Shown piece by piece: positions 1-6,183 of a stretch of DNA of 18,868 nt (position 1 is the stretch's first letter; the number at the start of each line of letters is the position of its first letter). This DNA comes from an uncultured bacterium (GTDB lineage: Bacteria > Bacillota > Clostridia > Oscillospirales > Ruminococcaceae): the NCBI GenBank assembly GCA_905214265.1, contig CAJMLQ010000052.1:1-18868 (forward strand), read 5' to 3'. The translations under genes and the position numbers were made by a program. Below the pieces are notes generated by a model. That model was given only the letters and a program-made list of their open reading frames with translations, did not search any database and was not told the origin of the DNA.

Positions 1-71
1 CCTCTGTCCGCCTCCGTTTCACCCGGCGCGGCACCTGGTCTGTATCCGGAAACAGGATCCGGTAAAATCCG
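1..71. other. Non-coding end of window downstream of dprA
   Basis: These bases lie beyond the dprA stop codon, and I see no complete gene in them. Read on the minus strand, purine-rich GGAGG (11-15) and AGAGG (1-5) motifs could be ribosome binding sites for a gene starting outside the window. topA often follows dprA in Firmicutes, but nothing here proves it. Confidence 0.4.
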
Positions 72-1295
72 TCAGTGCGCTCTGCTGTAGCGCCGCCCGG
101 GGTGTGCCACCGCAAGCCCCATCAGCTCCAGCTCCGTCATGGAGGCCAGCGCCTGATAGGACCGCAGCCCGGCGTCGTTCATAATGTCATCCACCGGACG
201 GGGTTCGTCGCCCAAAGCGTCATAGAGCTTCTGCTGCGTGCTGTTCAGCTCGATCGGCGGCTTCACCACCGCCGCAGTCTCCTCCGCCGTTGTGCGCCCA
301 GCATGGTAAACGGCTCCGTCCGCAACCTTCTGCCGCTGTTCCCGCACGACCTCCGCCCTTTTGGACTGGATCAGCTCCTCTGACAGCGCTTTCAGGTCTA
401 TCCTATCCGAGTAGAGGGGATAGTATTCCTCCAAAATGCTGTGAACAGAATAAACCGGCTTGGCCCCATCCTGCAAAAGGGGAACAACTCCCAAGCATCC
501 GGAATCGTAAATATTATAGGGCGGCACGCAGAAGACCTCTTTCCCCTGCTCCGCCGCCAGGTCTGCCGTGATCAGGGAGCCGCTGCGCTCCGGCGCGTGA
601 GTGACCAGCACTCCCATCCCCAGTCCCGCCAACAGGCGGTTCCGGGTGGGAAAATACTTGCCGTCAGGCTTGGTTCCAGGCGGGAGCTCGCTGACCAGAG
701 CCCCTCCGAACTGAAGAATTTTCTCCTTCAGTTCCCGGTTGGGGGCGGGATAATTCACATCCAGCCCACATCCCAGGACAGCGATAGTCCGCCCGCCGGC
801 TTTCAGGGCCCCGCGGTGAGCGTATTCATCGATGCCCATGGCACAGCCGCTGATGATGGTCACGCCGGCCCTGGCCAGCTGATAACAGAGATTCCCCGTC
901 ACGCCTCGGGTGTAGCCGATAGCCTCCCGGGTGCCGACAGCTGTAATCGCCAGCTCTTGATCCAGCCCTTCCAGGCTCCCCTTGACGTACAGGACGGCCG
1001 GGGGCGCGTAAATCTCCCGCAGTCGCTGGGGATACTCCCCGTCGGCCCAGGACAGCACCCGGATTCCCAGCTCCCGGCACTGCTCCAGAATCATCTGCGC
1101 CCGGTCCAGGGAAGTCTTGGCCATCCGCTTCAGGTCCTGCTCCGAAAAAATAGAGAGTTCTCTCCGCGCCTGTTCCCCATCCAGGCAAAGGGATTTCACA
1201 TCCTGTGACAGCTCTAAAAATTTTCCGATTTTTCCGCTCCCGCTGGAAAAGCACTGGGACAGCCACACCCAGTAAACAAGATCTTCTCCCATCAT
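72..1295 (-). CDS. dprA: DNA-processing protein DprA
   Basis: DprA (Smf) binds incoming single-stranded DNA in the cytoplasm and loads RecA during natural transformation. The 407-residue protein has an N-terminal helical region (about 1-95), then the Rossmann-like DprA core. The core shows VGTR (120-123), SGCAMGID (149-156), the FPTRNR segment (215-220) and SGSLITA (238-244). A C-terminal winged-helix domain follows (about 346-402), which many but not all DprA proteins have. The frame stays open 45 codons upstream into luxS. I chose the first ATG of an ATG-ATG pair because AGGAG (1301-1305) sits 5 nt before it; the second ATG, at 1292, is 8 nt away and equally possible. luxS ends only 26 nt upstream, so the two are probably co-transcribed. 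DprA is common in bacteria never shown to be competent, so its presence does not prove competence. Confidence 0.95.
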   Translation of the reverse strand: MMGEDLVYWVWLSQCFSSGSGKIGKFLELSQDVKSLCLDGEQARRELSIFSEQDLKRMAKTSLDRAQMILEQCRELGIRVLSWADGEYPQRLREIYAPPAVLYVKGSLEGLDQELAITAVGTREAIGYTRGVTGNLCYQLARAGVTIISGCAMGIDEYAHRGALKAGGRTIAVLGCGLDVNYPAPNRELKEKILQFGGALVSELPPGTKPDGKYFPTRNRLLAGLGMGVLVTHAPERSGSLITADLAAEQGKEVFCVPPYNIYDSGCLGVVPLLQDGAKPVYSVHSILEEYYPLYSDRIDLKALSEELIQSKRAEVVREQRQKVADGAVYHAGRTTAEETAAVVKPPIELNSTQQKLYDALGDEPRPVDDIMNDAGLRSYQALASMTELELMGLAVAHPGRRYSRAH

Positions 1296-1321
1296 TTTCA
1301 CTCCTGAAAGAACCGGAGTTC

Positions 1322-1783
1322 CTAATTTTCGTACTGCATTTTTTCCGGGACCCAGTCCTTGAGCACGGACGCCATATCCGCAGCATAGGCCCTCGCCTTC
1401 GGGAGGCTGTGCTCCCGGTAATTTCCACATTCCGCCGGATCAGTGCCGGGGATCTCGCCCTCATAGCCCGCAATGAAATCCATGGTCCGCCGCAGCAGGG
1501 CGATTACCTTCTCCGGGGACACGCTGTCCCGCACAATGAAATAAAAGCCGGTCCGGCACCCCATGGGTCCCACATAGATGACTTGTCCGGCATACTCTGA
1601 ATTCCGGACATAGGTGGCAAAGAGGTGCTCAAAGGTATGGATCCCGTCGTTTTCCAGATAGCAGCCGCTGTTGGGAACCGCCATCCGCAAATCATAAGTC
1701 ACCGCGTCTCCGTCAACTCTAGACAAATACAGCCCTTTTTTTAACTTGTTATGGTTGACACAGAAACTCTCGATCCGTTTCAC
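1322..1783 (-). CDS. luxS: S-ribosylhomocysteine lyase LuxS
   Basis: LuxS cleaves S-ribosylhomocysteine to homocysteine and 4,5-dihydroxy-2,3-pentanedione, the precursor of autoinducer-2. It belongs to the activated methyl cycle and acts in the cytoplasm. The protein has 153 residues, the normal family length. The metal site is complete: HTFEH (H49, E52, H53) and C119 in AECGNY. The catalytic cysteine is C76 in GPMGCRTGFY. The start is GTG, placed directly after the TGA of the upstream RNA methyltransferase gene. An AAAGGAG ribosome binding site lies inside that gene's last codons, 8 nt before GTG. This layout suggests translational coupling. All metal and catalytic residues are present, so I expect an active enzyme. 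Confidence 0.97.
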   Translation of the reverse strand: MKRIESFCVNHNKLKKGLYLSRVDGDAVTYDLRMAVPNSGCYLENDGIHTFEHLFATYVRNSEYAGQVIYVGPMGCRTGFYFIVRDSVSPEKVIALLRRTMDFIAGYEGEIPGTDPAECGNYREHSLPKARAYAADMASVLKDWVPEKMQYEN

Positions 1784-2563
1784 TCACACATCTCCTTTCC
1801 GCGCCATCTCCCACATCAGGATGGTGGCGGCCATGGCGGCGTTTAAAGATTCGGCGTTCCCCCGCATGGGGATGGTGATCCGCCTAGAGCAGGCCGACGC
1901 CTGTCTGGCGGAGAGGCCGTTTCCCTCGTTGCCGATCACGGTGATGCTGCCCCGGAAATCAACCGTTTCCACCGAAGAAGCGTCCGGATCCACCACCGCC
2001 GCATAAGACCGCAGCCCGCTTTCCCGCAGAAACGCGGCCATATCCACCGTCCAGACCGGCACCCGGAACAGGGAGCCCATGGCGGCCCGAATCGTCTTGA
2101 AATTATATAAATCGCAGCAGTTTTCGCTTAAGATCACGCCGGAAAGCCCCATGGCGTCCGCTCCCCGCAGGATCGTCCCCACGTTCCCGGGGTCCTGAAG
2201 GTCCCACAAGCCGATGTAGCTTCCGTTACAGTCTATTTTAGCAAGGTTTTCGGGTTTGTCAAGCTTTTTGCACACAGCGTACAGCCCCTGAGGGGTTTTG
2301 GACAGCGACAGCCGCCCCTCGGCCGCGCCGCTGACCTCAAAAGCTGCCAGCCCTCGCAGAGGCTCCTCCAGCTCCGGATGCGCGGCCCGGAAAGCCGGGG
2401 TGACGAGGACCTGTTCCACCTCCACGCCGGAGCGCAGCGCCTCAGTGAAGAGCTTGTCCCCCTCCAGCACGAACCGGCCCGTTTCCTCCCGGTATTTTCG
2501 GGAGGAGGCGAGCTTCGCATATTCCTTGACGCGGTTGTTGTCCTTGGACTGAATCGGTTCCAT
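1784..2563 (-). CDS. TrmH/SpoU-family RNA 2'-O-methyltransferase
   Basis: This enzyme family uses S-adenosylmethionine to methylate ribose 2'-OH groups in rRNA or tRNA. The 259-residue protein has an N-terminal substrate-binding domain (about 1-100, with a FVLEG segment at 31-35) and a C-terminal knotted SPOUT domain. The three SpoU motifs are clear: DPGNVGTILR (124-133, N127 and R133), VIGNEGNGLS (209-218) and IPMRGNAESLNAAMA (231-245). The ATG at 2563 follows AAAGGA at about 7 nt. An RNA methyltransferase of this type commonly follows infC-rpmI-rplT in Firmicutes, which fits this position. The methylated nucleotide cannot be read from the sequence, so I give no symbol. Its demethylated cofactor product, S-adenosylhomocysteine, feeds the pathway containing LuxS, the next gene. 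Confidence 0.93.
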   Translation of the reverse strand: MEPIQSKDNNRVKEYAKLASSRKYREETGRFVLEGDKLFTEALRSGVEVEQVLVTPAFRAAHPELEEPLRGLAAFEVSGAAEGRLSLSKTPQGLYAVCKKLDKPENLAKIDCNGSYIGLWDLQDPGNVGTILRGADAMGLSGVILSENCCDLYNFKTIRAAMGSLFRVPVWTVDMAAFLRESGLRSYAAVVDPDASSVETVDFRGSITVIGNEGNGLSARQASACSRRITIPMRGNAESLNAAMAATILMWEMARKGDV

Positions 2564-2585
2564 AAGAACGTCCTTTCCCGCCGGC

Positions 2586-2657
2586 GCGTCCGCAAACCTC
2601 CCGTATGCCGGGGCGCTTGCGGACGCGGCGTCCTTTTCCGGACGCCTGGCGTATTCC
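2586..2657 (-). repeat. Inverted-repeat leader upstream of the RNA methyltransferase
   Basis: The spacer contains several perfect inverted repeats. GCGTCCGCAA (2586-2595) pairs with TTGCGGACGC (2617-2626). GGCGTCC (2627-2633) pairs with GGACGCC (2640-2646) across a 6-nt loop. ACGCCTGGCGT (2642-2652) is palindromic and competes with the second stem. The shared GGACGC and GCGTCC arms allow alternative folds. No U-tract follows on the minus strand, so this is not a standard terminator. Confidence 0.6.
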
Positions 2658-2660
2658 TAT

Positions 2661-2706
2661 AAAAAGAAAAGACAGCAAACGCCCCGGGTATCAAAACCAG
2701 GGGCGT
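2661..2706 (-). terminator. Intrinsic terminator after rplT
   Basis: On the minus strand, ACGCCCC-T-GG and CC-C-GGGGCGT (2679-2706) form a 9-bp stem with one internal mismatch and an 8-nt loop. An interrupted U-rich tract follows, across 2661-2678. It sits 7 nt after the rplT stop and probably ends the infC operon at least partly. Outer arms GTATTCC (2707-2713) and GGAATAC (2651-2657) flank it and could enlarge the structure. Confidence 0.75.
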
Positions 2707-2713
2707 GGAATAC

Positions 2714-3067
2714 TTATAACGCTTTTTTCGCCTGCTCAGCCAGGGCGGCGAAAGCGGCCTCGTCATGAATGGCGATCTCGGAAAGGACCTTGCGGTTGAG
2801 GGTGCTGCCGGATTTCTTGAGGCCGTTCATAAAGGTGGAATAGTTCATGCCGTTCATCTTGCAGGCGGCGGAAATGCGGGTGATCCACAGTTTGCGGAAG
2901 TCGCGCTTTTTCAGGCGGCGGCCGATATACGCATACTGGCCGGATTTCATAACCGCTTCTTTTGCGGTTTTGAAGAGCTTGCTCTTGCCGCCCCAGTAGC
3001 CTTTCGCCAGCTTGAGGACTTTATTTCTTCTCTTACGGGTTGCCATAGCGCCCTTTACACGAGCCAT
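2714..3067 (-). CDS. rplT: 50S ribosomal protein L20
   Basis: L20 binds 23S rRNA early in assembly of the large ribosomal subunit. In low-GC Gram-positives it also represses its own operon by acting on the leader RNA. The 117-residue protein is full length. It has the very basic N-terminal tail (MARVKGAMATRKRRNKVLKL), then the typical KGYWGGKSKLF and RDFRKLWITRI segments of the family. The ATG follows GGAGG at 9 nt. It is the third gene of infC-rpmI-rplT, 50 nt after rpmI, and is followed by a hairpin terminator. Confidence 0.98.
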   Translation of the reverse strand: MARVKGAMATRKRRNKVLKLAKGYWGGKSKLFKTAKEAVMKSGQYAYIGRRLKKRDFRKLWITRISAACKMNGMNYSTFMNGLKKSGSTLNRKVLSEIAIHDEAAFAALAEQAKKAL

Positions 3068-3117
3068 AATCTGTTACCTCCAAATTCGGTTTATCGTTCC
3101 TGACGTTTCGTTTACGC

Positions 3118-3315
3118 TTATGCGTAGGGGATCATCTTTTTGATCGCGGCCACACAGGTCTTATCCGCATAAGCGGCTCCGCGGAGATGGCGTTTGCGCT
3201 TGGTGGACTTCTTGGTCAGGATGTGGCGGCGGTTCATTTTCGCGCGTTTGACAAGACCGTTCTTGGTGAGGGCGAAGCGCTTTTTGGAAGCACTGTGAGA
3301 TTTGATCTTCGGCAT
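3118..3315 (-). CDS. rpmI: 50S ribosomal protein L35
   Basis: L35 is a small basic protein of the large ribosomal subunit. The 65-residue product has the family N-terminus MPKIKSHSASKKRF, a lysine- and arginine-rich middle (RRHILTKKSTKRKRHLR, about 29-45) and the usual length. The ATG follows an AGGAGGA ribosome binding site at 8 nt. It lies between infC (51 nt upstream) and rplT (50 nt downstream), the standard order. Confidence 0.98.
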   Translation of the reverse strand: MPKIKSHSASKKRFALTKNGLVKRAKMNRRHILTKKSTKRKRHLRGAAYADKTCVAAIKKMIPYA

Positions 3316-3366
3316 ATCGGAAATCCTCCTTTATTTTTTCACATGGTTTGCACGGACAGAGCGGGA

Positions 3367-3885
3367 TTATTTTGCATTTTTCGGCAGCAAAAAGATCACC
3401 ATGCTCCTGCCTTCCATTTTGGCCGGCTTATCAATGGTACTGACTTCCGCGCAGGCATCCTTAAAACGCTCAAGGAGCGCCCGTCCGAGGTCGGTATGCG
3501 CCATTTCTCTTCCGCGGAAACGAACGGAAACCTTTACCTTGTCGCCGCCGCTGAGAAATTTAATGGCCTGGTTCGCCTTGGTCTCGAAGTCGTGGGTGTC
3601 GATGTTCATAGACATCCGCACTTCCTTGACTTCCACAACCTTCTGGTTCTTTCTCGCTTCCTTTTCGCGTTTTGCCTGCTCATAGCGGTATTTGCCGAAA
3701 TCCATGATCCGGCAGACATTCGGCGTAGCCTGCGGCGCGATGTCGACGAGGTCAAGGCCCTTGTCGGCGGCCAGAGCGAGAGCCTGCCGCGTCGGCATGA
3801 TGCCGAGCTGGCTTCCGTCCGCGTCAACGACGCGCACTTCCTTCTCGCGAATTTCCTCGTTGATAAGCAAGTCTTTTTTGCTAAT
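3367..3885 (-). CDS. infC: Translation initiation factor IF-3, AUU start
   Basis: IF-3 binds the 30S subunit and rejects incorrect initiator tRNA and start codons. The 172-residue product has the N-terminal domain (about 1-75, ending in CRIMDFGKYRYEQAK), a charged linker, and the C-terminal domain with RFRGREMAH (122-130) and KMEGRSM near the end. The reading frame is open far upstream, but family alignment places the N-terminus at SKKDLLINEEIR. The codon there is ATT (3883-3885), with GGAGG 9 nt upstream and no ATG, GTG or TTG in frame nearby. AUU is the known infC start in E. coli and B. subtilis, where poor initiation at AUU lets IF-3 limit its own synthesis. The same control is likely here, on top of the leader attenuator. 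Confidence 0.96.
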   Translation of the reverse strand: MSKKDLLINEEIREKEVRVVDADGSQLGIMPTRQALALAADKGLDLVDIAPQATPNVCRIMDFGKYRYEQAKREKEARKNQKVVEVKEVRMSMNIDTHDFETKANQAIKFLSGGDKVKVSVRFRGREMAHTDLGRALLERFKDACAEVSTIDKPAKMEGRSMVIFLLPKNAK

Positions 3886-4073
3886 GGTAAAGCACCTCCC
3901 GTACCGTTCAGTAACCAACTGTTTCGCCCGCGGCTTTCGCAGGCAACAAAAAAGCATGGACGCGCTTTCGTCCATGCCAACCCGAGGGCACCGCAAAGCG
4001 CCCGTAAAACCGGTATTGACCCATCTAACACGAAAGCGAAGGGTGAGGATGAAAGCATCCTGCTTGATTGTTC
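3886..4073 (-). ncRNA. infC operon leader, probable L20-type attenuator
   Basis: The promoter at 4080-4108 predicts a transcript starting near 4073 and a leader of about 188 nt before the infC ribosome binding site. It opens with a 6-bp stem, AGGATG (4056-4061 on the minus strand) with CATCCT (4046-4051). It contains a GGGC...GCCC stem-like segment and ends its first half in a strong intrinsic terminator (3948-3977). In B. subtilis the infC-rpmI-rplT leader is bound by L20, which causes premature termination. Placement and layout match that class, but I could not run a covariance model. Confidence 0.7.
3948..3977 (-). terminator. Attenuator terminator in the infC leader
   Basis: On the minus strand GCATGGACG (3969-3977) and CGTCCATGC (3954-3962) form a perfect 9-bp stem around a 6-nt AAAGCG loop. 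Six uninterrupted U residues follow (3948-3953). It lies 62 nt before the AUU start of infC, inside the operon's own leader, so it must be read through for expression. Confidence 0.88.
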
Positions 4074-4079
4074 TATAGA

Positions 4080-4108
4080 AGTATAGCACACCCCGAGCGT
4101 TCTGTCAA
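4080..4108 (-). promoter_or_regulatory. Sigma-A promoter of the infC operon
   Basis: The minus strand has TTGACA (4103-4108), a 17-nt spacer and TATACT (4080-4085), close to the vegetative consensus with ideal spacing. The start point should fall near 4073. The TGA stop of the upstream 59-aa frame lies inside the TTGACA box. Confidence 0.9.
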
Positions 4109-4284
4109 GGGATTTTTTCATTCACTTCCCGCCGGATTTCCCAGACCAATTTCTCCAAATCTGCGGCATAGCGGCGGAGGAGCTCCGGAGGCACCTCATA
4201 TTTTCGGCTGTAGGCAGAGAGGTGCAGCAGAAATTTTCCCGCCAGATTCCAAAAGGTGCGGGCCTTCAAAACAAGATCCTGCAT
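4105..4284 (-). CDS. Small hypothetical protein, 59 aa
   Basis: I do not recognise this protein. The frame encodes 59 residues beginning MQDLVLKARTFWNLAGKF and ending IRREVNEKIP. It looks helical and amphipathic, with many charged residues and no clear membrane segment or signal peptide. Support for a real gene: an AAAGGA site about 7 nt before the ATG; a convincing promoter with TATAAT (4319-4324) and TTGATT (4343-4348); and a palindrome right after the -10 box. It diverges from a small XRE regulator that probably controls it. Its stop codon lies in the -35 box of the infC promoter, and no terminator separates it from infC, so read-through into the ribosomal operon is possible. Function is unknown. 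Confidence 0.6.
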   Translation of the reverse strand: MQDLVLKARTFWNLAGKFLLHLSAYSRKYEVPPELLRRYAADLEKLVWEIRREVNEKIP

Positions 4285-4302
4285 ATCGTTTTCCTTTCTT
4301 TT

Positions 4303-4319
4303 TCGTACTGACAGTACGA
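4303..4319. promoter_or_regulatory. Palindromic operator candidate between small ORF and XRE gene
   Basis: TCGTACTG-A-CAGTACGA is a perfect 8-bp dyad around one central base. It lies directly downstream of the minus-strand TATAAT, where transcription of the 59-aa frame would start. It also borders the weak -35 region of the XRE gene. This is the expected site for an autoregulating repressor acting on both promoters. Confidence 0.65.
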
Positions 4320-4348
4320 TTATACCACAAAAGATTTCCTATAATCAA
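4319..4348 (-). promoter_or_regulatory. Promoter of the 59-aa small ORF
   Basis: The minus strand shows TTGATT (4343-4348), an 18-nt spacer and TATAAT (4319-4324), with an extended TGG before the -10 box. The start point would fall in the adjacent palindrome. Confidence 0.65.
4340..4345 (+). promoter_or_regulatory. -10 box of the XRE regulator gene
   Basis: TATAAT stands 30 nt before the ATG of the XRE gene. The hexamer 17 nt upstream (CGATTA, 4317-4322) matches TTGACA poorly and overlaps the edge of the palindrome, so this promoter is probably weaker than the divergent one. Confidence 0.5.
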
Positions 4349-4374
4349 GTCATATCATTGAAGAAGGTGAACAG

Positions 4375-4617
4375 ATGGAGCAAAGGAATCTCATTGGCAA
4401 GCGTCTGCGTCAAGCTAGATTAGCGGAAAAGCCCAAAGCCTCTCAAGCAGATATCAGCGCCCGGCTGGCTGTGCAGGGAATCACTCTTTCAGCAAACTCC
4501 ATCGGCAAAATTGAAATGGGGACCCGCCCCGTCACCGACATCCAACTAATCGCCTTCTCCAAGGCGCTGAAGGTACCGGTCACCTGGCTGCTGGGACTGG
4601 ACGAAAGCCGGACCTAA
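4375..4617 (+). CDS. XRE-family helix-turn-helix regulator
   Basis: This is a compact 80-residue DNA-binding protein made almost only of an XRE/Cro-type helix-turn-helix domain. The domain runs from IGKRLRQARL (7-16) through QADISARL and SANSIGKIEMGTR (39-51, the recognition helix region) to LKVPVTWLLG. No sensor or oligomerisation domain is attached. The ATG follows AAGGTG (4364-4369) at 5 nt. The gene diverges from the 59-aa frame, with a palindromic operator candidate between them, so it likely represses itself and its neighbour. The ligand or signal is unknown. Stand-alone XRE proteins of this size are common in Clostridia. Confidence 0.88.
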   Translation: MEQRNLIGKRLRQARLAEKPKASQADISARLAVQGITLSANSIGKIEMGTRPVTDIQLIAFSKALKVPVTWLLGLDESRT

Positions 4618-4728
4618 GGCCGCCGCATTCCTCCGGAGCATTTCCCGCCAGGGCGCATGGTATTTTCATATCTTCCACATCCCCTAAACTTTTTCAAAAG
4701 GGCTGGATCGAAAACTTTATCGGAGGCC

Positions 4729-4757
4729 TTGTCCGGCCCCCGATTCTGTGCTATACT
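4729..4757 (+). promoter_or_regulatory. Promoter of metY
   Basis: TTGTCC (4729-4734), a 17-nt spacer and TATACT (4752-4757) with an extended TGC before the -10 box. The predicted start near 4764 leaves a leader of only about 28 nt, too short for a SAM riboswitch or T-box. Confidence 0.75.
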
Positions 4758-4791
4758 AAAATCAAATTTTTACCGAAGGTGCGTGACAGCC

Positions 4792-6066
4792 ATGGAACTC
4801 GATACCAAATGCATTCACGCGGGCTACTCTCCCAAGAACGGCGAGCCCCGCCAGATTCCCATCATTCAGAGCACTACCTTTAAATACGACACCAGCGAGG
4901 ATATGGGCAAGCTCTTCGACCTGGAGGCCGAAGGCTATTTTTACACTCGCCTCCAGAACCCCACCAACGACGCCGTCGCCGCCCGGATCGCCGCCCTGGA
5001 GGGCGGTACTGCCGCCATGCTGACCTCCTCCGGCCAGGCCGCGTCCTTTTACTCTATCTTCAATATCTGCTCCTGCGGAGACCACGTAGTCTCCTGCGCC
5101 ACCATCTACGGCGGGACCTATAACCTCTTCGCCGCGACCATGAAGCGCATGGGCATCGACTTCACCTTCGTGGAGCCGGACTGCTCCGATGAAGAACTAA
5201 ACGCCGCCTTCCGTCCCAACACCAAGGCCGTCTTCGGCGAGACCATCGCGAACCCTGCCCTGACCGTCCTGGATATCGAGCGGTTCGCCAAAGCCGCCCA
5301 TGCACGCGGCGTTCCCCTCATTGTGGACAACACCTTTGCCACCCCCATCCTCTGCCGGCCCTTCGAGTGGGGCGCGGACATCGTCACCCACTCCACCACC
5401 AAATACATGGACGGCCACGCCTCCGCCGTGGGCGGCTGCATCGTGGACAGCGGCAAATTTGACTGGACCGCCCACGCCGACAAATATCCCGGTCTTACCA
5501 CCCCCGACGACAGCTATCACGGCATCACCTACACCGAACGTTTCGGCTTGGCCGGCGCTTATATCACCAAAGCCACCGCCCAGCTCATGCGGGACTTCGG
5601 CTCCATCCAGTCGCCCCAGAACGCCTACCTCCTGAACCTGGGCCTGGAGAGCCTCCACCTCCGGATGCGGCGCCACTGCGAAAATGCCCAGGCCGTGGCC
5701 GAATACCTGGAGAAGCATCCCAAGGTCTCCTGGGTCAACTACTGTGGCCTCCCCTCCAATAAATACCACGCGCTGGCGGAGAAATACCTCCCCAACGGCT
5801 GCTGTGGCGTCGTTTCCTTCGGCGTGGAGGGCGGCCGTCCCGCGGCGGAGCTGTTCATGAAGAACCTGAAACTCGCCTCCATCGTCACCCATGTCGCCGA
5901 CGCCAAGACCTGCGTTCTCCATCCGGCCAGCAGCACCCACCGCCAGATGAACGACGCAGAACTGGCCGCTGCCGGTGTGCGTCCCGACCTCATCCGCTTC
6001 TCGGTGGGCATTGAGGATAAGGCCGACATCCTCGCCGACCTGGAGCAGGCCTTGGCGGTGCTGTGA
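4792..6066 (+). CDS. metY: O-acetylhomoserine sulfhydrylase (Cys/Met PLP enzyme)
   Basis: This PLP enzyme most likely makes homocysteine from O-acetylhomoserine and sulfide (or methionine from methanethiol). The 424-residue protein has the Cys/Met metabolism fold. It shows YTRLQNPT (51-58), the VDNTFATP segment with D179 for the PLP ring nitrogen, and the Schiff-base lysine K204 in VTHSTTKYMDGHASAVGG. The C-terminal half includes the IRFSVGIED family motif. The length fits O-acetylhomoserine sulfhydrylases, which exceed cystathionine gamma-synthases (about 380). The frame runs 45 codons upstream, but the ATG at 4792 lies 10 nt after AAGGTG and behind a good promoter. The next gene is a MalY-type lyase, which supports a sulfur amino-acid role. 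O-succinylhomoserine or cysteine could be alternative substrates. Confidence 0.92.
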   Translation: MELDTKCIHAGYSPKNGEPRQIPIIQSTTFKYDTSEDMGKLFDLEAEGYFYTRLQNPTNDAVAARIAALEGGTAAMLTSSGQAASFYSIFNICSCGDHVVSCATIYGGTYNLFAATMKRMGIDFTFVEPDCSDEELNAAFRPNTKAVFGETIANPALTVLDIERFAKAAHARGVPLIVDNTFATPILCRPFEWGADIVTHSTTKYMDGHASAVGGCIVDSGKFDWTAHADKYPGLTTPDDSYHGITYTERFGLAGAYITKATAQLMRDFGSIQSPQNAYLLNLGLESLHLRMRRHCENAQAVAEYLEKHPKVSWVNYCGLPSNKYHALAEKYLPNGCCGVVSFGVEGGRPAAELFMKNLKLASIVTHVADAKTCVLHPASSTHRQMNDAELAAAGVRPDLIRFSVGIEDKADILADLEQALAVL

Positions 6067-6183
6067 CCCTTTGCGGAGAGTCATGCTGACCAATGTGTAC
6101 AAGCTGACCGTTTCCGCCGGGCCGTCCATGCGGGCGGTCCGGCTTTCCTATGGGATGATTTTTCACTGGAAAGGAACCTTTCA

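Noticed and set aside
3187..4086. 299-codon plus-strand frame over rpmI, infC and the leader
   Set aside because: Antisense to certain ribosomal genes and crosses the attenuator and promoter; no ribosome binding site of note.
4657..4791. Earlier ATG for metY at 4657
   Set aside because: It precedes the promoter at 4729-4757; the family start and ribosome binding site are at 4792.
4758..4791. SAM riboswitch or T-box upstream of metY
   Set aside because: The leader from the predicted start point is only about 28 nt, too short for either.
6067..6183. Terminator between metY and malY
   Set aside because: GC-rich partial pairing exists (GACCG/CGGTC), but stems are short and no T-tract follows directly.
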